Assembly (NCBI GenBank): GCA_019321725.1
Contig: JAGSPU010000056.1
Span: forward strand, 1,462,643-1,526,642
DNA: 64,000 nt
Direction of reading: 5' to 3'
Origin: Paulownia fortunei
Lineage: Eukaryota > Streptophyta > Magnoliopsida > Lamiales > Paulowniaceae
Shown here piece after piece: positions 15,679 to 28,900 of the stretch; within the stretch, counting starts at the first letter, position 1, and each line of letters begins with the position of its first letter. The notes under the pieces are model-generated. The model saw only the letters and a list, made by a program, of their open reading frames with translations. It made no database searches and was not told the DNA's origin. Both the position numbers and the translations under genes were made by a program.

Positions 15679-18208
15679 GTGTTCGAGTATTGGGAAAAGT
15701 GGGTGGGTAAGTGGGGTGGGTAGAGACGGTGGGATTCGCTGCGACTTCAGATTTTAATGTAATGCTTCAATGGTGTTGTACCAAGAGCCAAAAAAAGCTA
15801 AAGAGTTAATTTTAATGTTGATGGTGATTTTTGGGTTTTAATGAAAAAAATATTTAAAAAGAAAATATGAGAAAAATATAGCATCTTTATATTTTGTATT
15901 TTATCCTTTTTCTTTATTTTCCACAAAAAATCATAATCCCAACATAGCATAAATTTGAATTTTAGTAATGATACAACTCTATGCAACACTAAAAATAGTG
16001 ATATTTGGTATCACATTTTATCTCCATATTTCATAATTTAAATTTAATAATAATAAAAAAAATTAATAACTACATGCAATTTATACCCGTTCCAACTCAT
16101 TTGCCAAAGGTATAGAAATATCATGTATTGAAAAATACTCTATTTTTCTACTAACGTATTTCATCAATTGATGATTATTGAAAAGAAATAATTTTTTTAA
16201 TTACAATAATAGTATAACATCATTATTTTCTCAAATATCATTTTTAATATTAAAAATAAGAATAATATAATTTTTAATTTTTTATTCTCATTTAATATTT
16301 CCTCTTCATGATCCACATCCAAATCAGGACATAAAGAACAGTAATATTTACATGTGTATCATATTTGATAGATGAATGTTGTATATGGTTTGGTGGGGTT
16401 CATCAATCCATGTCTCAATCACCCTCCAACCCCATGCGACAAACATGAGATTTCTTTTTGTCCTTTTTCTTTAATTTCTTTTTCTTTGCTGCTACTCCCA
16501 ATTCCAACAAAAATTGAGAACTTCTATCCGTTATGACCAAACATAATGGAACATATCCTATGAAAGTTTCTAAAATAGATGTCAAGAAAGATGTATGTTG
16601 AATACAGATATGTGCGTGCATAATGACTCAACTGAATTATATGCAAAATTTTCTTAATAAAAATTGTCTACATTTTGTCATGAACATAACAACAAAATTC
16701 TTTTAATTATTAAAAATAACTCAAACAAAACATGATATCTTCATAAGATATTGAAATCTCATATATATTTTTCATAAATAGTAATGTCACATAATATTCA
16801 GAATTTTTTATTATATAATAATTTATTTTCGAATTATATTCCTATATTAACAAGATTATATTATAATAAATTATTTTCCTAATTTTTCAATACACATATA
16901 TATAAGCTTCCTTGATATTATAATTTTAGTAAGCATTTTCAGACATAAATGTATTATTTTTATATGATAATTAGTAATTCGTATTAATAATTTTGTTATA
17001 TAGATGAAATTTGTTAATTTTTTTAATTATCCCAAATAATATTCTAATTACGAATTTAAAAATTAACAAATAATTCTCGAATCTCAAATGCATTACTATG
17101 GTCATAAAACCCCATTTTTCTTAAAAAGTAATTATCATGCCCAAAATTAAAAACTATATAGATCAAGCCCAAACGTAAAGACACATGAATACAAGACTAA
17201 ATTCCCATAACATCTTCCTTGGAATAGCACAATATTCCCAGCAAAACAACAACAATCAAACATGTAACTTCAAAAAAAAAAAGCACTTAAAATATATATT
17301 TATCAAAGATTAATATTTATTTTGAACTTTATAAATAATTAGATATATAAAATTAGAAAGACATTCTAAACTTTCTGAAAACTCAGAAGATAATTGAGCT
17401 CTAAATCAAACTCGTAAAAAAATCTCATCGGGCTTAATCTATTTCTTTATTCAACTAATTGTGTTTCATAATTGTATTTGCGGCCAACAGCAATTCTTGC
17501 ACTGAAAATGAACATTATCTTCCATGGATGTTCTCCTGCATAAAGCAGTACATAAGTTACACATTTCCCTTAAAATCCCTAATTCCTTGACCTAAGAATA
17601 TTCACACACTATGAACCTACAGTAATTTTAATTTCTGAATAATACATTTGTATAAGTTTTGGGATAAAAATTTACGTACTGAATAGAAAATTCAGGCCGT
17701 GGCCGTGAATTCCTGGTTCTTAGAATCTTATATAGTTTAAAAGTCTGTATTGTTAGTTATGTATCTAACAATATAAATTGTAATATCACAAAAGTGTACT
17801 AAATAATATTGTAGGTAGATGTCCACTTTTTTCACATGTCCAGCAATTAAGATTGACTTTCCTTTTTTTTTTTTTCCCCTTTTCCTTTTTTATTTGGTAG
17901 AAAGCGTCATATCATAAAAATAAAAACAAAAAAACAAAGTTAGTAATTCATCCTTACAGGTTTGTCAATAGACATGAATATTGGCTTCAGATATCACTGG
18001 CCGCTTCCCAGTTCCCTGTGCTATCAAATTACCTTTTCAACAACACACACAAAAACTGACTATATTTAGTTACCATCTAACATCTAAATTTCCGCCAGGC
18101 TTCTGTAAACAGAAGGATAGGCTTTCCTGTCGATTTTCTACAAGGAAGTAGCTGCCCTGGTGAAGTTCAGGAATTATGTACTGGAACAAAAGTTGCTGCA
18201 GTTGTTTA
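15679..18208. other. Very AT-rich spacer between ADK and the MOM1-like gene
   Basis: The stretch from about 15850 to 17900 is strongly AT-rich with many homopolymer runs and no coding potential. The last few hundred bases are likely 3' flank or 3' UTR of the MOM1-like gene. No supported gene, RNA or clear transposon end. Confidence 0.55.
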
Positions 18209-18890
18209 TCAATATTCTCGTAGTGGCAACCCAGCAGGTGATGATGATGAGCATGAGATTAGTACACGAGATTGTCGAGTCTGTACATTATATGTCAACG
18301 CGGAATGCTGACTGGTGAAAAAATTATTCCTGCACCAGCCACCAGGAGACGACAGTTTGGGTGCTGTAATGGGCACAGGATGCCTCATATGCCTAAGGTG
18401 TGGGGCAGGGGCCCTAATTTCATAGCCTGCTTGAAGATTTCCTGAGAAAGTGATGGGTAGTTAGGCATTGGCCTGAGTGGACTAGTTGAAAGACCCACTG
18501 AAGCTTGAGAAGTTGCACTAACGAGGTTAAATTCATGCTTGAACCAGGCAACCCCTGGCTTGCCCAAGCATGTAGGAGCCAAGATGGTTTCAGCATTAGT
18601 TTGCTTCACAGCTAACGACTGGATCATCCCCTGGTGCACTGGAGGTATGGATAGTGAGCCAGTTTCTAGCCGCTCTCTGAATACACTTTGTGTCTCGGAG
18701 TAATTCCAGAAGTTTGCTGGACAGGTAATGAACAATTCAATTCTGCTGAAGACATAAGTTGTGGATCAGCCGTGCAAGGGCTTGCTAAAGGTTGACCAGG
18801 TATAGCAGTAACTGATGCCTGGTTAGTTATTTTGAAAGATTGCCTGACTGCTGGCTGACTGCTAGCCACCTCAGATGAAGTCACTGGAAT
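18209..18890 (-). pseudogene. C-terminal coding remnant of the MOM1-like gene in three successive frames
   Basis: Beyond the in-frame stop at 18871 the frame of about 18890-18666 carries a Ser/Gln-rich stretch (ASSQPAVRQSFKITNQASV). From about 18735 to 18385 the original frame resumes (GKPGVAWFKHEF, STSPLRPMPNYPSLS). From about 18445 to 18209 a third frame carries GNLQAGYEIRAPAPHLRHMR, recognisable as the MOM1-family C-terminal motif. No pair of splice sites with suitable phase and normal intron length explains all three changes. Listed as broken coding sequence; it could also reflect assembly indels. Confidence 0.5.
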
Positions 18891-21800
18891 GTGGAACAGT
18901 CACACAAGAATTTACACAAGATTGATTGGTTCTTGAGGCAATCCTTTCAGAAGCTGATGCTTGATTCAACTCTTGAACTACCGAGCAGCCAGGTAGGCTT
19001 GAAATTGGTGGGTTTGCTGCAACTTGTTCAGGTCTTGTCACCGTGCTTGATCCACGCCTCTGAAAAATTAGCTGATATATCTCCTCCATCAAACAGCTTG
19101 TAGTCACTGTCAAACAGTGAATATATGAAAAAAGCTGATTCAGGGTATCAAAAGCTTAACTTGACAAAGCAAGAAAAGCATAATGTGAACTTGTATATTA
19201 TGTGAACAAATCATGATTCTGATCATGCGAAATTAAGTTGCCCACACAAAATGCGCAAATATAAACATGGTTTTTGCACATTTTACTCATTTTGCTGCCG
19301 AAAAACAAATGCAAGCTGATTAAAATTGAATGCTTGCTTAACACAGTTAAACAAACCTCGTGAAAGAGTTGCATTTTTGTAATTGTCTCTCTGCATCACT
19401 GCCTCAGCTAATGATTTATTGATATAGACTTTGTTGTATCTAGTCTCAAGAACTTTTTTTTCTTCCACAAAAGCCATCTCAGCATTCTGAAGCAGCATAT
19501 CATACTTTTTACGTATCTGATCAATCTCTTTCTCGCATGCCATTTTTGTTTGCAGTTTCTACAGGTTGATTATATCATGAGAGGCACAAACTATTCTGTG
19601 AGTATAACAAACATCAATAGAAGGAATGGCTAAAAAAAAGAAAGACAAACCATTTCTTCATGCAGTTTTAGAAGTTCGGTTTTCTGCTTTTGTAGTCCTT
19701 CCAACTCTATAAGGAGTGCTTTACAAACAGACTGTAGTGCCTCAGAGTGAGTTACTTGAGAGGCTTCTGTAGGTTGACAATTCAAAGAAGTTAGAGAAAC
19801 ACTTGCTTGACTAATAGCACTTGGTTCTCTCCTATCTTCTGTCATATGTGATGCTATGCTTGCGGTTTGCAGAGGCACCTCTCCCATAGAATGTTGCACA
19901 GAAGATTCCAATGGCCTGATTGAATCCTCAATGAGTGGTCGTGTAGCAGCCTGAGTTTGGAAACTAGGGGCAGTAGTACCATTAGTGTGATCATTTTGTA
20001 TGGTTGCGGATGAAGGCACATGATCATATTCATTAGTAGGCAGCTGTTAAAGTGGAGCAGTGAGACCAGTCAGAAAACTTATTTTTCTGGAATGAGATGA
20101 ACCATAAATGTCATTTATTAATGAGAGTGCTCTAGCAAAATTATACACAAGCTGACAGAAAACTTTCACCAAATTAGAAACGTCCAAGATAAGTAACATT
20201 TTACACTATTGACAGGATTATCAATGACATGGGCTGAGCAATGGAAAAAGGGCACTATCTTGGAATTGAACATTTTGGAAGGATGTTTTACAATTCACTA
20301 TTCACTAGAATCACAGATCAAAGACATCCATATGCAATCCGGTGGATCCTGTTGAGATACATTGATATGTAGCAGCAGACTTATCAAAGACAAACACAAA
20401 TAGGAAGAAGATGGAGCAATGAAGAAATCTTGTCCTTCACTTTACAGACATTTAAACAGATCATCAAATCAATACCAATGCTATCTCATGATGAGATTCA
20501 TCCTAATTCAATTGTAATGGGTTCTCAAAACAGCAGATGGACTACACAACAAAAAATAGAATGCCAGATTTAAATATAAGATGGCATGTTGGCATAAAAT
20601 TATCTAGTGTAAAGTTGGTAGGAATTATCAACATGGAAGGATATCAATCAATAAAGCATTCTTTACCAGAGAATGGGGTTCCGTTGAGGATGTGTTACCC
20701 AGCACTGGTGTATGCCGTTTTGTCAGAGCAGCTGCTTTACTGTGTTGGTTGACCCATGAGGTTAATTTTTCCCTTCTGTCAGATTCTTCTGAGATACATT
20801 TAACTTTATGATTCACTGGATTGTGTGTTTTACCACCTGGACACAGTATTGTCCGATGGAAATAGTTGAAGGTAAGAATATGGCCCCTCAAAAAAAACAA
20901 CCAAAAGTAAGAATATCTACAAGATGGATACCACATTAGAAAATCAGATTTCCTCACCCATCTCCAACATATTTAGAAATTAAGTCATAACAATGGAGCC
21001 CCTTTTCATAAGACAAAAGATATTGGCAAAACCTGAAAGCTTTCTTTCTTTATCTCGATTTTGAAGTTTACTTCTAGTCCTTCGTCTGATGACTCCAGGA
21101 ATTTGACAAACATTGCTTTTGGCTTCTGTCCTACATTTCTTGGAGGCTGTTTCTGCCCCAGCAAATGCTTCAAGCAACTCATCAACGTGTTGGACACTTT
21201 TTCTAGTCCTTGGTGATTGACTGGAAAAATATTTCCATCTAGGGTTCCTCCCTTCAAGTAGTTTTATCCAGAAAACATAGGGTGGTTCTTTGACTATCAT
21301 CTCCTCAGCTAATGAAAAATTGTCCATCAGAGGATATTCCACTTCGCCAAGTAAAGAGATATTTCTGGGGTAAATACCTCCAATCTGTTGTACTTCCAAA
21401 ATAAATGAATTGTTCGAACAGATTTTGCTCTTGTCATTATTAGGCAATAAGGTTGATAGCTCAAGGAACACATCTTCCACAAAAGACTCCCCATAAGAAA
21501 TAAATGAATGTGTATCAGGAGTAATGAAGTTATGGAACTCATCAAGCTTTTTAAATAAGTAGGAGGCACCCCAAGTTAGCAGCCCATGACATGTACTTTG
21601 CCTTATATTTATTATATTGCCTTCTGGAGTCATGCCTTGCTTGGTAAGGATTAGTACTTTTTCTTCCACAGTGTAAGACGAATATAAGCGGAAGACCTTC
21701 ACCTGCTCAAATTGGGAATCCAAGTTTATCTTGTGCAGAGCCCTCAAGTCATTCATTGGGTTCCAATCACTGTTGAAGAAAATAACGGTGTCTATAGACG

Positions 21801-24800
21801 CAAGTTTAATGCTTGGAAGACAGGCACGAGTTTCCATCAAACAAACGAATTTCCCACTCCCTTTATCATTAAAGGTGTTCAGGGCAGCTCGCTTTTTGGA
21901 GGGAGATATCCCTCCACCAATGCGCACAAAAGAATCTGTGCCAAATTTTTCATGAATAATGTCATCCAAAATATCTCCAGTAGAAATCGGTCCAGAGCCC
22001 CCAAGTGACTGTTTGGTCATAACAAAATTTAAAAAGAGAGAAGCATCACATCATATATTAAATCCAAAACAAGATTATAAACGTCTAGATCAAACACACA
22101 AGTAAACATCAGAAAACAGAGGACAATATAGTTCCACAACTTCTCAATTCTATAGTCCACAATGGAAGCATAATTGGCCACAGGAAGAACCAAAATGCAA
22201 AATCATTTTAAGGTGGCTTAGAATGAGAGATACGGTAGGCATTTGCATGCACCTACATGAATACCATAATTAGATGTTAAACTGTAAATAAAGTTCCCAT
22301 AACAGTCAAAGTACTAGCATAAACACGAGGAAGATTAGATTTAATATATAGAATTGTTCTAACTACCTGATAAAGGATAAGTACTCGTAATCCTCGTTTT
22401 CTAATCTCCAGAAGGATCTTATGAAGGAGAAGCAATTTGTTACTCAATTTAATTTCTGCATCCAATTGCTCAGGCTCGGGAATGCCTTGTATCAAAGAGG
22501 TACGCAAAGACCAGTCCACAAGATAAGGATGATCACAACACTGGGAGAATTTATTTTTTTTAATCACAAGTTAGAAAGATAGTGAAACCAAACAAACCAC
22601 ATTAAGTAAACAATAAAATATGAAAAGAGAAATCAGGATACGAGCACCAATAGGTGAAAAGCCAGTGATAATTTAGCAGGCTTAGAGCTGAACAAAATGG
22701 AAATTCAACTTTCTGAGAAAAAATCCAAACCTTTCTGGTTGAAACAAGTATGTCATGGAGGATTTTTGTTGAATCATGCTTTGAACAAGAGCATAACACC
22801 CTTGCATTTGAAAATAGAGAGCCACAATACTGCTCTGTTTGAATGTTGGAGAGCCTGACAGGAACCCAATACTCCACAAAATTAGTTGTCGTAGACTTGC
22901 ACTCAAATGCAACACAATGTGCCAATTTTTCTTTCTGCTTAGATATATCCAGGTTACACTGACTCTCCGAAATGTTGTTCTTTCTTTTCTGCAAGTTCAT
23001 CATATAAAGTATTTGCCAATAACATAAATAAAAATTACTTGGAGATAATGAATTTAAAGATTTTAATAGCGCAAGGCAACAGGCAAGCACAAGTGATTCT
23101 CCCTCATTTATGTATTAATAAAGTTACATTTGGAATAGAGATGAAAATTTTGCAACATCTGTTAATTATGCAGCACCTTCATTCGGCATATTGTATCATA
23201 CAGAAAGTAAATGCCAGAACCCAGATATGCTTCAATGTATTCAGAGTAGGAGCTCCTATAATACAATCTCCCCCACCAGCTTGATCATATCTATGCTCAG
23301 GAGGAGGATTAAAAAGAGAAAAAGATTGAAACATCTCAATCAACTTTGAAGCACATATTAGGGTGAGAGTGTTTACATTGTGGATTTGTACGTCAGTAAA
23401 AATAGAAGCGCACAGCACATAGCATGTATTTCTAACGCAAAAGATCTGATTAAAGACTATTTCAAAAGTTCCAGTTAGCATTCGCAGCAGTGTCATAATA
23501 AAGAAATAAATGTGAGAACTGAATTCCCATGCTAAGATGTAAACAAAAACCATTAACTACTAAAACAAACTCTCAAAGTCTATTTCCTGACTCTCCCAAA
23601 TTTATCCATGGAAGTGAAGCCAAATGTTGCTCTAGCAAGCACAAAATACCAGACAACTCCATTCTACAGACCTATGTTATCACTGCCATCACATTTCACA
23701 AAAAATTTAAACACCTATTGCAAACCAAGCAGCCGGTCTTCTTTCACCAATGTCAACTTTAAGAGTTTAGACTTACTTTCCAAATGATATTTCCATTTAC
23801 AGTGAAACAAAGCAGCTGGATAATCCCAGAACAGTTCAAGGAATTCACTAGGGGCCCCTCTAGAGATTGAACTGTCCCACCATTAACTTTTTTCTTGTGT
23901 TGAAACTGATGTCTAACTCTCAATGCAGTGTCTTTTATCCACAAATTACATGACCTACGATCAGTTAAATGGATATAAAAATTCCTTCTCACAGAGGAGG
24001 CTCTTGCTCCCTTTTTTCTATCCAGTAAAACAAAGGCATGGCTGAGCATGGAGCAACAGAAGTCTTGATGCTCCTCTTTGAAAATGAATTGTCAACAAAC
24101 AATTTTCAAATATCAGTGACTATAATTGGTCAATAGATGTGAAAGAGATACAAGCTAGAGAAGAGCACCAAAAGATACCAAAACAGGTAGATGAAGAATA
24201 ACCTTCATCAGTTGATAACTAAAAGATGGCATAAATTCTTTGTGCATTAAACATGTCTCAATAAAGCTTCACTTCGAAGGAAAGAAATAGGAAAGCATTA
24301 ATCTCAGCTAAAATGTAGACGACGCAAAAGTCCAATTCCAACAAAATTAATGGGCCAGGTGATATAACCAACAAGTTTCTATCTCCCACAATTAAGTTAC
24401 TAGACTAAAATGCTGAACAAGTCAAGCATGAAGTTAATAAGATGACCAAATCAATATCATAAACCGGAAACTAGACAATCTACACAAACTTACCTTAGTT
24501 TGAGTGGCATAATTTGACCTATTACTGCTTTCTGCATGACCAGAATATCTTACCCGCCTCAGCAGAAAATCCACCCTGCAAAGCAACATGCAATATGCTT
24601 CAAATATTAAGTTGGCCAAAAGGAAAAGGGAAAAATGGAATCGGAAAAGGATACTAAAATGGAAAAAAGAGGTGCCAGATATTTACTCATATATATCCTA
24701 ACAAAAACTTGCTAACTCTAATACCATATTCTAATTAAATATGGTTGCCGCACTTCACATTACATGAAAACCAAATCCACCCAGCACTTTATTTACTCAG

Positions 24801-25991
24801 ATCTCAAGGAGATGCTCTTCATAAAACTATATCACTTAGAGCCCAGAAAATCATCAAGATTCAGACACAAAAGTTCCATAAAAAGACAGCACTTTAATAT
24901 GTAACTAACACTCTTGCACACGACTAAGAAGATGTTAAAGTTTCAGAAATTCGTTATGGCTTCTGATCAAAGTTTGTTGCATGATATGGTATCACTCACT
25001 ATATGGAATAATAACAGAGAAAGAAATTGCAAAAGTCAAATGCTAACAACGTAGTAGAACCCAAGCCAATCACTCTGCTGTCTGATTTCTTCATTGTCGC
25101 TTCGCACTTTCTCTCGAATGAAATTTGAACGCTCAGAATTCATTAGGAGCATTTGGCGTTTCTTAAGTCAAAGAATTAGTAACTTGTGAAATGAAAGATT
25201 TCAGAAGTTCAAGTAAACAACTAGTACCTTTCCTGTTGTGAGTGTGAAAAGGAGCTATCAGCATTGGTTGTTTCATCTTCATTGGAACCGTTTGGTTCAG
25301 TAACATTTACTTCAATTTGAGACAGCTTATTCTTTTTCTGAATTGAAAGATCTGCCAAACAAGGAATATATGAAGTTTAGCAGAAACCTAAAACAGTCAA
25401 CCGATAACTGTGTACTTTCCTGGAGAAAAAAGGGCCACTCTAGTGACAAAAGTCAAATTCAGTTCATGTGCAATAAAGATACTTTCACTTGTGTCATCAC
25501 ACACTTCATTAGTGATAAATGCATTTAAGTTTTTCGACGGCTTGCCAAGTTAATTGGACGTAAAATAAGAGCCGAGTTATAATAATCTCCAGTATCCTAA
25601 GCATATTCAACTTCGTTAAATTACAATTTACCATGAGGATGTTAGCTTGAAATATAAGCATGGGTTATACAGAAAGTGCACAATCCAGCAAAATTTTAAG
25701 ATATTCAAGTTCGGCAGAAGAAGGAACAGTAAATGCGCCTGTTTCCACCAACTCATGACCACTTCATGATTGCAGCTAAAATGTAGAAATATAAAAAGAA
25801 TAGAGGTTCCGACAACCTAATTCACCTGATCCCTTGGCTTTTTTTGCCAGTGATTCCAGCAGCTCTTTATATCCATGACCCTTTAGCTTCTTTGGTTTCG
25901 AAATTTGGACTGCCACAGTACCTTCCTTCTCGTTTTTGTTACAGTTCCTCGTATCCCAAGTTTTCACAGTATTCATATTTTCCACTTTCAT
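18209..25991 (-). CDS. MOM1-like protein: degenerate SNF2 C-lobe without ATPase half; C-terminal frame breaks
   Basis: MOM1 (Morpheus' Molecule 1) family proteins act in transcriptional gene silencing. Exons read: 25991-25826, 25351-25228, 24575-24494, 22988-22731, 22540-22367, 22008-21033, 20836-20667, 20043-19651, 19558-19357, 19106-18871. All junctions are GT-AG and in phase; this part encodes 926 aa ending at a TGA at 18871. Family hallmarks in order: VEYWVPVRLSNIQTEQYC, CCDHPYLVDWSL, the helicase C-lobe with ETRACLPSIKLASIDTVIFF, SDWNPMNDLRALHKI and FRLYSSYTVEEK, then the CMM2-like coiled segment EKEIDQIRKKYDMLLQNAE. No PHD finger, chromodomain or Walker-type ATPase motif was found upstream. 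Past 18890 protein-like sequence continues in other frames to 18209, including the family motif EIRAPAPHLR, so the end is either frameshifted or spliced in a way I cannot see. The start is the first in-frame ATG; an upstream exon up to about 27.8 kb is possible. Confidence 0.8.
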
Positions 25992-28900
25992 TCCCAAAAA
26001 GCTTCCGTAATTGTTGATCTGTTCAAATGAGCATATAGAGAGAAGAGTACCAGCTGCGCCTTGTTCTCGATGCACTTTACAGAAATCGCGATCTAGACTA
26101 CTTATCTGAAGGCTTTTTATCTTTAAAACTCAATCTTCAACTTGTCTTGGAACTTTTGTGTTTTGCAGGATAATTTCAACTCAGCTACTAACTTACTTGC
26201 CACAGTTTACCTGATCTGGAATAGTAAACACATTCATGATATATTAATATAGGCATAAGAGAAAACTTGGACTAGAAAGAAGACCTATACCTAATAACAT
26301 GAGTACGTAATGCGGGCAGAATGAAGATAACAGACAGAACAAAATGAAACATCAAAGCAGCAAACATGATAATCATCTGTATTAGGATTGGCATGGTTAG
26401 GAGCCAAAAGGATTATCCTATCAAGTTTTTTAGTTCATAATAGCCCATCTCTTTTTCTTCCGAAAAAGCAGATAAAGAAAGAGCAAGTTCTGCAAATTTC
26501 TCTTGACATATACGACATTCATGATGAAGATGCAGAAGTTTAGAGTTTCCTCGTTAAAATTGTGGGTTGAGTACTACGATTTAACAGTCGAAAAGGCAAA
26601 CATTTCAAAAGCACAGGCATCACCCCTATTACTAATCAAAATTTTGCTTTCAAGCATGAACATAAATATCACACAGTAAATTAAATACAATTGTAATAAA
26701 CCAAAGCAAAATATCATTGTAAAAGTGCAAGCAATCAAAAAACTTAATTGCTTATTCAGTAGTATCCACAATGTGTTTTGATCACCTACTTCTTTGTATT
26801 GACCATTAAAATAGACTTCTGGGAGACAGATAGGCTCTAACCCTTGATGTTTAAGACACAATGGAAAAACGGAAACACATGACGTCTTGCATGCATGCTT
26901 TTTTTTAATATACCGCGGTATCTACCCGACGCAACGATTGAAAAAGGAACTAGTAAAAGATTTCATCTTAGTTTTAGACACTAAATTGGAACATTTATTA
27001 GATGAAATCTTCTATTATTTCCTTTCCTATTCGATGAGCCCGGTAGAAACTTAAGCAGTAAATCAACATAGCAGTATGCGGGACATGAGGGAAATAGCTT
27101 CAGCAAACGCTTCACATGATTACTTCACATATTGTAAGTTTGAGCATAACAATACCAACAACATATACTACACAAATCAACTTCCATGAAAATGGGCAAA
27201 TATAAAACCATAAATGAAATGTGCACCATAGAAAACAGAAAAGGTAAGTAAAGAGCATCATAAACTTTGTGCCCACTTTGGCTTTGAAAATGTTTTCTGA
27301 AAAAGGGCAGACAGAATGTTATGTTTTCCTAGGATCTATAAGGGGAAAGAAATTCTCAAAACTAACTTTTTATCTAATGTTGCACAAAATTTATTTTGCT
27401 TCACCTCTATACATGCATTTACTTCATATATTTTCCTTTAAAATGAAGATAAATGAATAAATATTTTTCTTAATTTCTTTCTGTTTAGTACTTTTAACAT
27501 TTTTCTTATCTAGTTTTTGGGCAAACAAACAAGGTTAAATAGCTAATAACTGATATACAAACAAAAACTTAAAACAAACCAGAGCCATATAAAATCTTAC
27601 ATAATACTCGTAAGAAAAAAAAGATTTGACAGAATCCTGCAAGGGGCTTTGTCAAAATCTTGTACGAAATTGAAGTTACATCAACATTACTCCTTAGAAA
27701 AAACTTTTCCTTAAGCAAAAGAAACCCTAACAACTTTCCCTTCTCCTTCCAGAGAATTGAAGAAAAACGTGAGAAGGTAAGGAAGCGTTTCAACTTTCCA
27801 CTGAAAAACGAATGAAAAAAAGAGCTCGATTATAAATGTTTTTTGTCTGTATATACACACGCGTTCCGTATCTATAGGAGGTGGCTTGTCACTTGTCAGG
27901 TGATCGCTCTGCTCTGCTCTGCTACTCCCACTCCTCTCAGTGCAAGCAGCGCGCGGGTTGTACGACCAGTTTACGCTCAGTTAGCAGGCTATCCGACTGA
28001 CACGTGGAGGGATTCATGTGGTCCCCACCTCGCCGTCATGCTCACGTTCTTATAATCCGGCCACTGACACGGTGGCGGTTTCGGGTTAGCGTACCCCGCT
28101 CTTTAAATTAAAGAAAAAAAAGAAAGACCAGGCGAACGGGAAATTGTTTAGATTCATCTTCAATCCAATGATTTTTCATTTTTCCGATTCTCAACAAAAA
28201 AATTTGAGAGACAACAATTTTATTGGGGATTATTTATTTCCACAAGCAAATGGAGATACAAATTTTCAAGAAATCAACTTCATTCTTCGATCTTTGCACG
28301 CACTTTCTCAATTAAATGATTGCAAATTAAGCCGGTAAAACAATAGAACCAATACTTGATTTTATAATATTCGAATCGACCATGTATTTTAAAAAGCCCA
28401 TGTATGTTTTCAAATGTAACAAACTCATTGTCGAGGCATTTATTAAACTTCGAACTCAATTTTTGTCACAAAGTTAACTATTTATTTTTTTAAATACAAA
28501 TAAATAGATGATTATTGATCTTTATTCAAAAAAAAAAAAATTATGATTCAAGTCATTTGTGCAAGTATTTAAAAGTTTCCATGGTAAATTAAAAGTTTAT
28601 TTATGCAAACCCATTTAACTTGTCTAAAGTACAGATTTGATCCGCGTTTGAACTAACTATGAACTACCATCATCTTGTGTCCATGTTTAACCATATATAT
28701 ACAAATTCTCAGTTTAAACTTTTGACATACTCCATTATTTGTACTCCATCATTTATACGTGTGTATTTGTGTCTTCATATAATGGATGAGATAATATTTC
28801 CAATGCAGAGCACTCTCCATGTAACATTACAAAATGAATCATGCTTCATTTCTTCTTTGCTTCATACCAGAAGCATAAAACAAGACATGCCAACAATAAT

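Noticed and set aside
23759..24049. Possible extra exon of the MOM1-like gene
   Set aside because: The frame has no similarity to the family, and exons on either side already join in phase without it.
26574..26861. Possible 5' exon of the MOM1-like gene
   Set aside because: Protein-like for about 30 residues only, with no confirmed splice partners; it cannot be told from chance.
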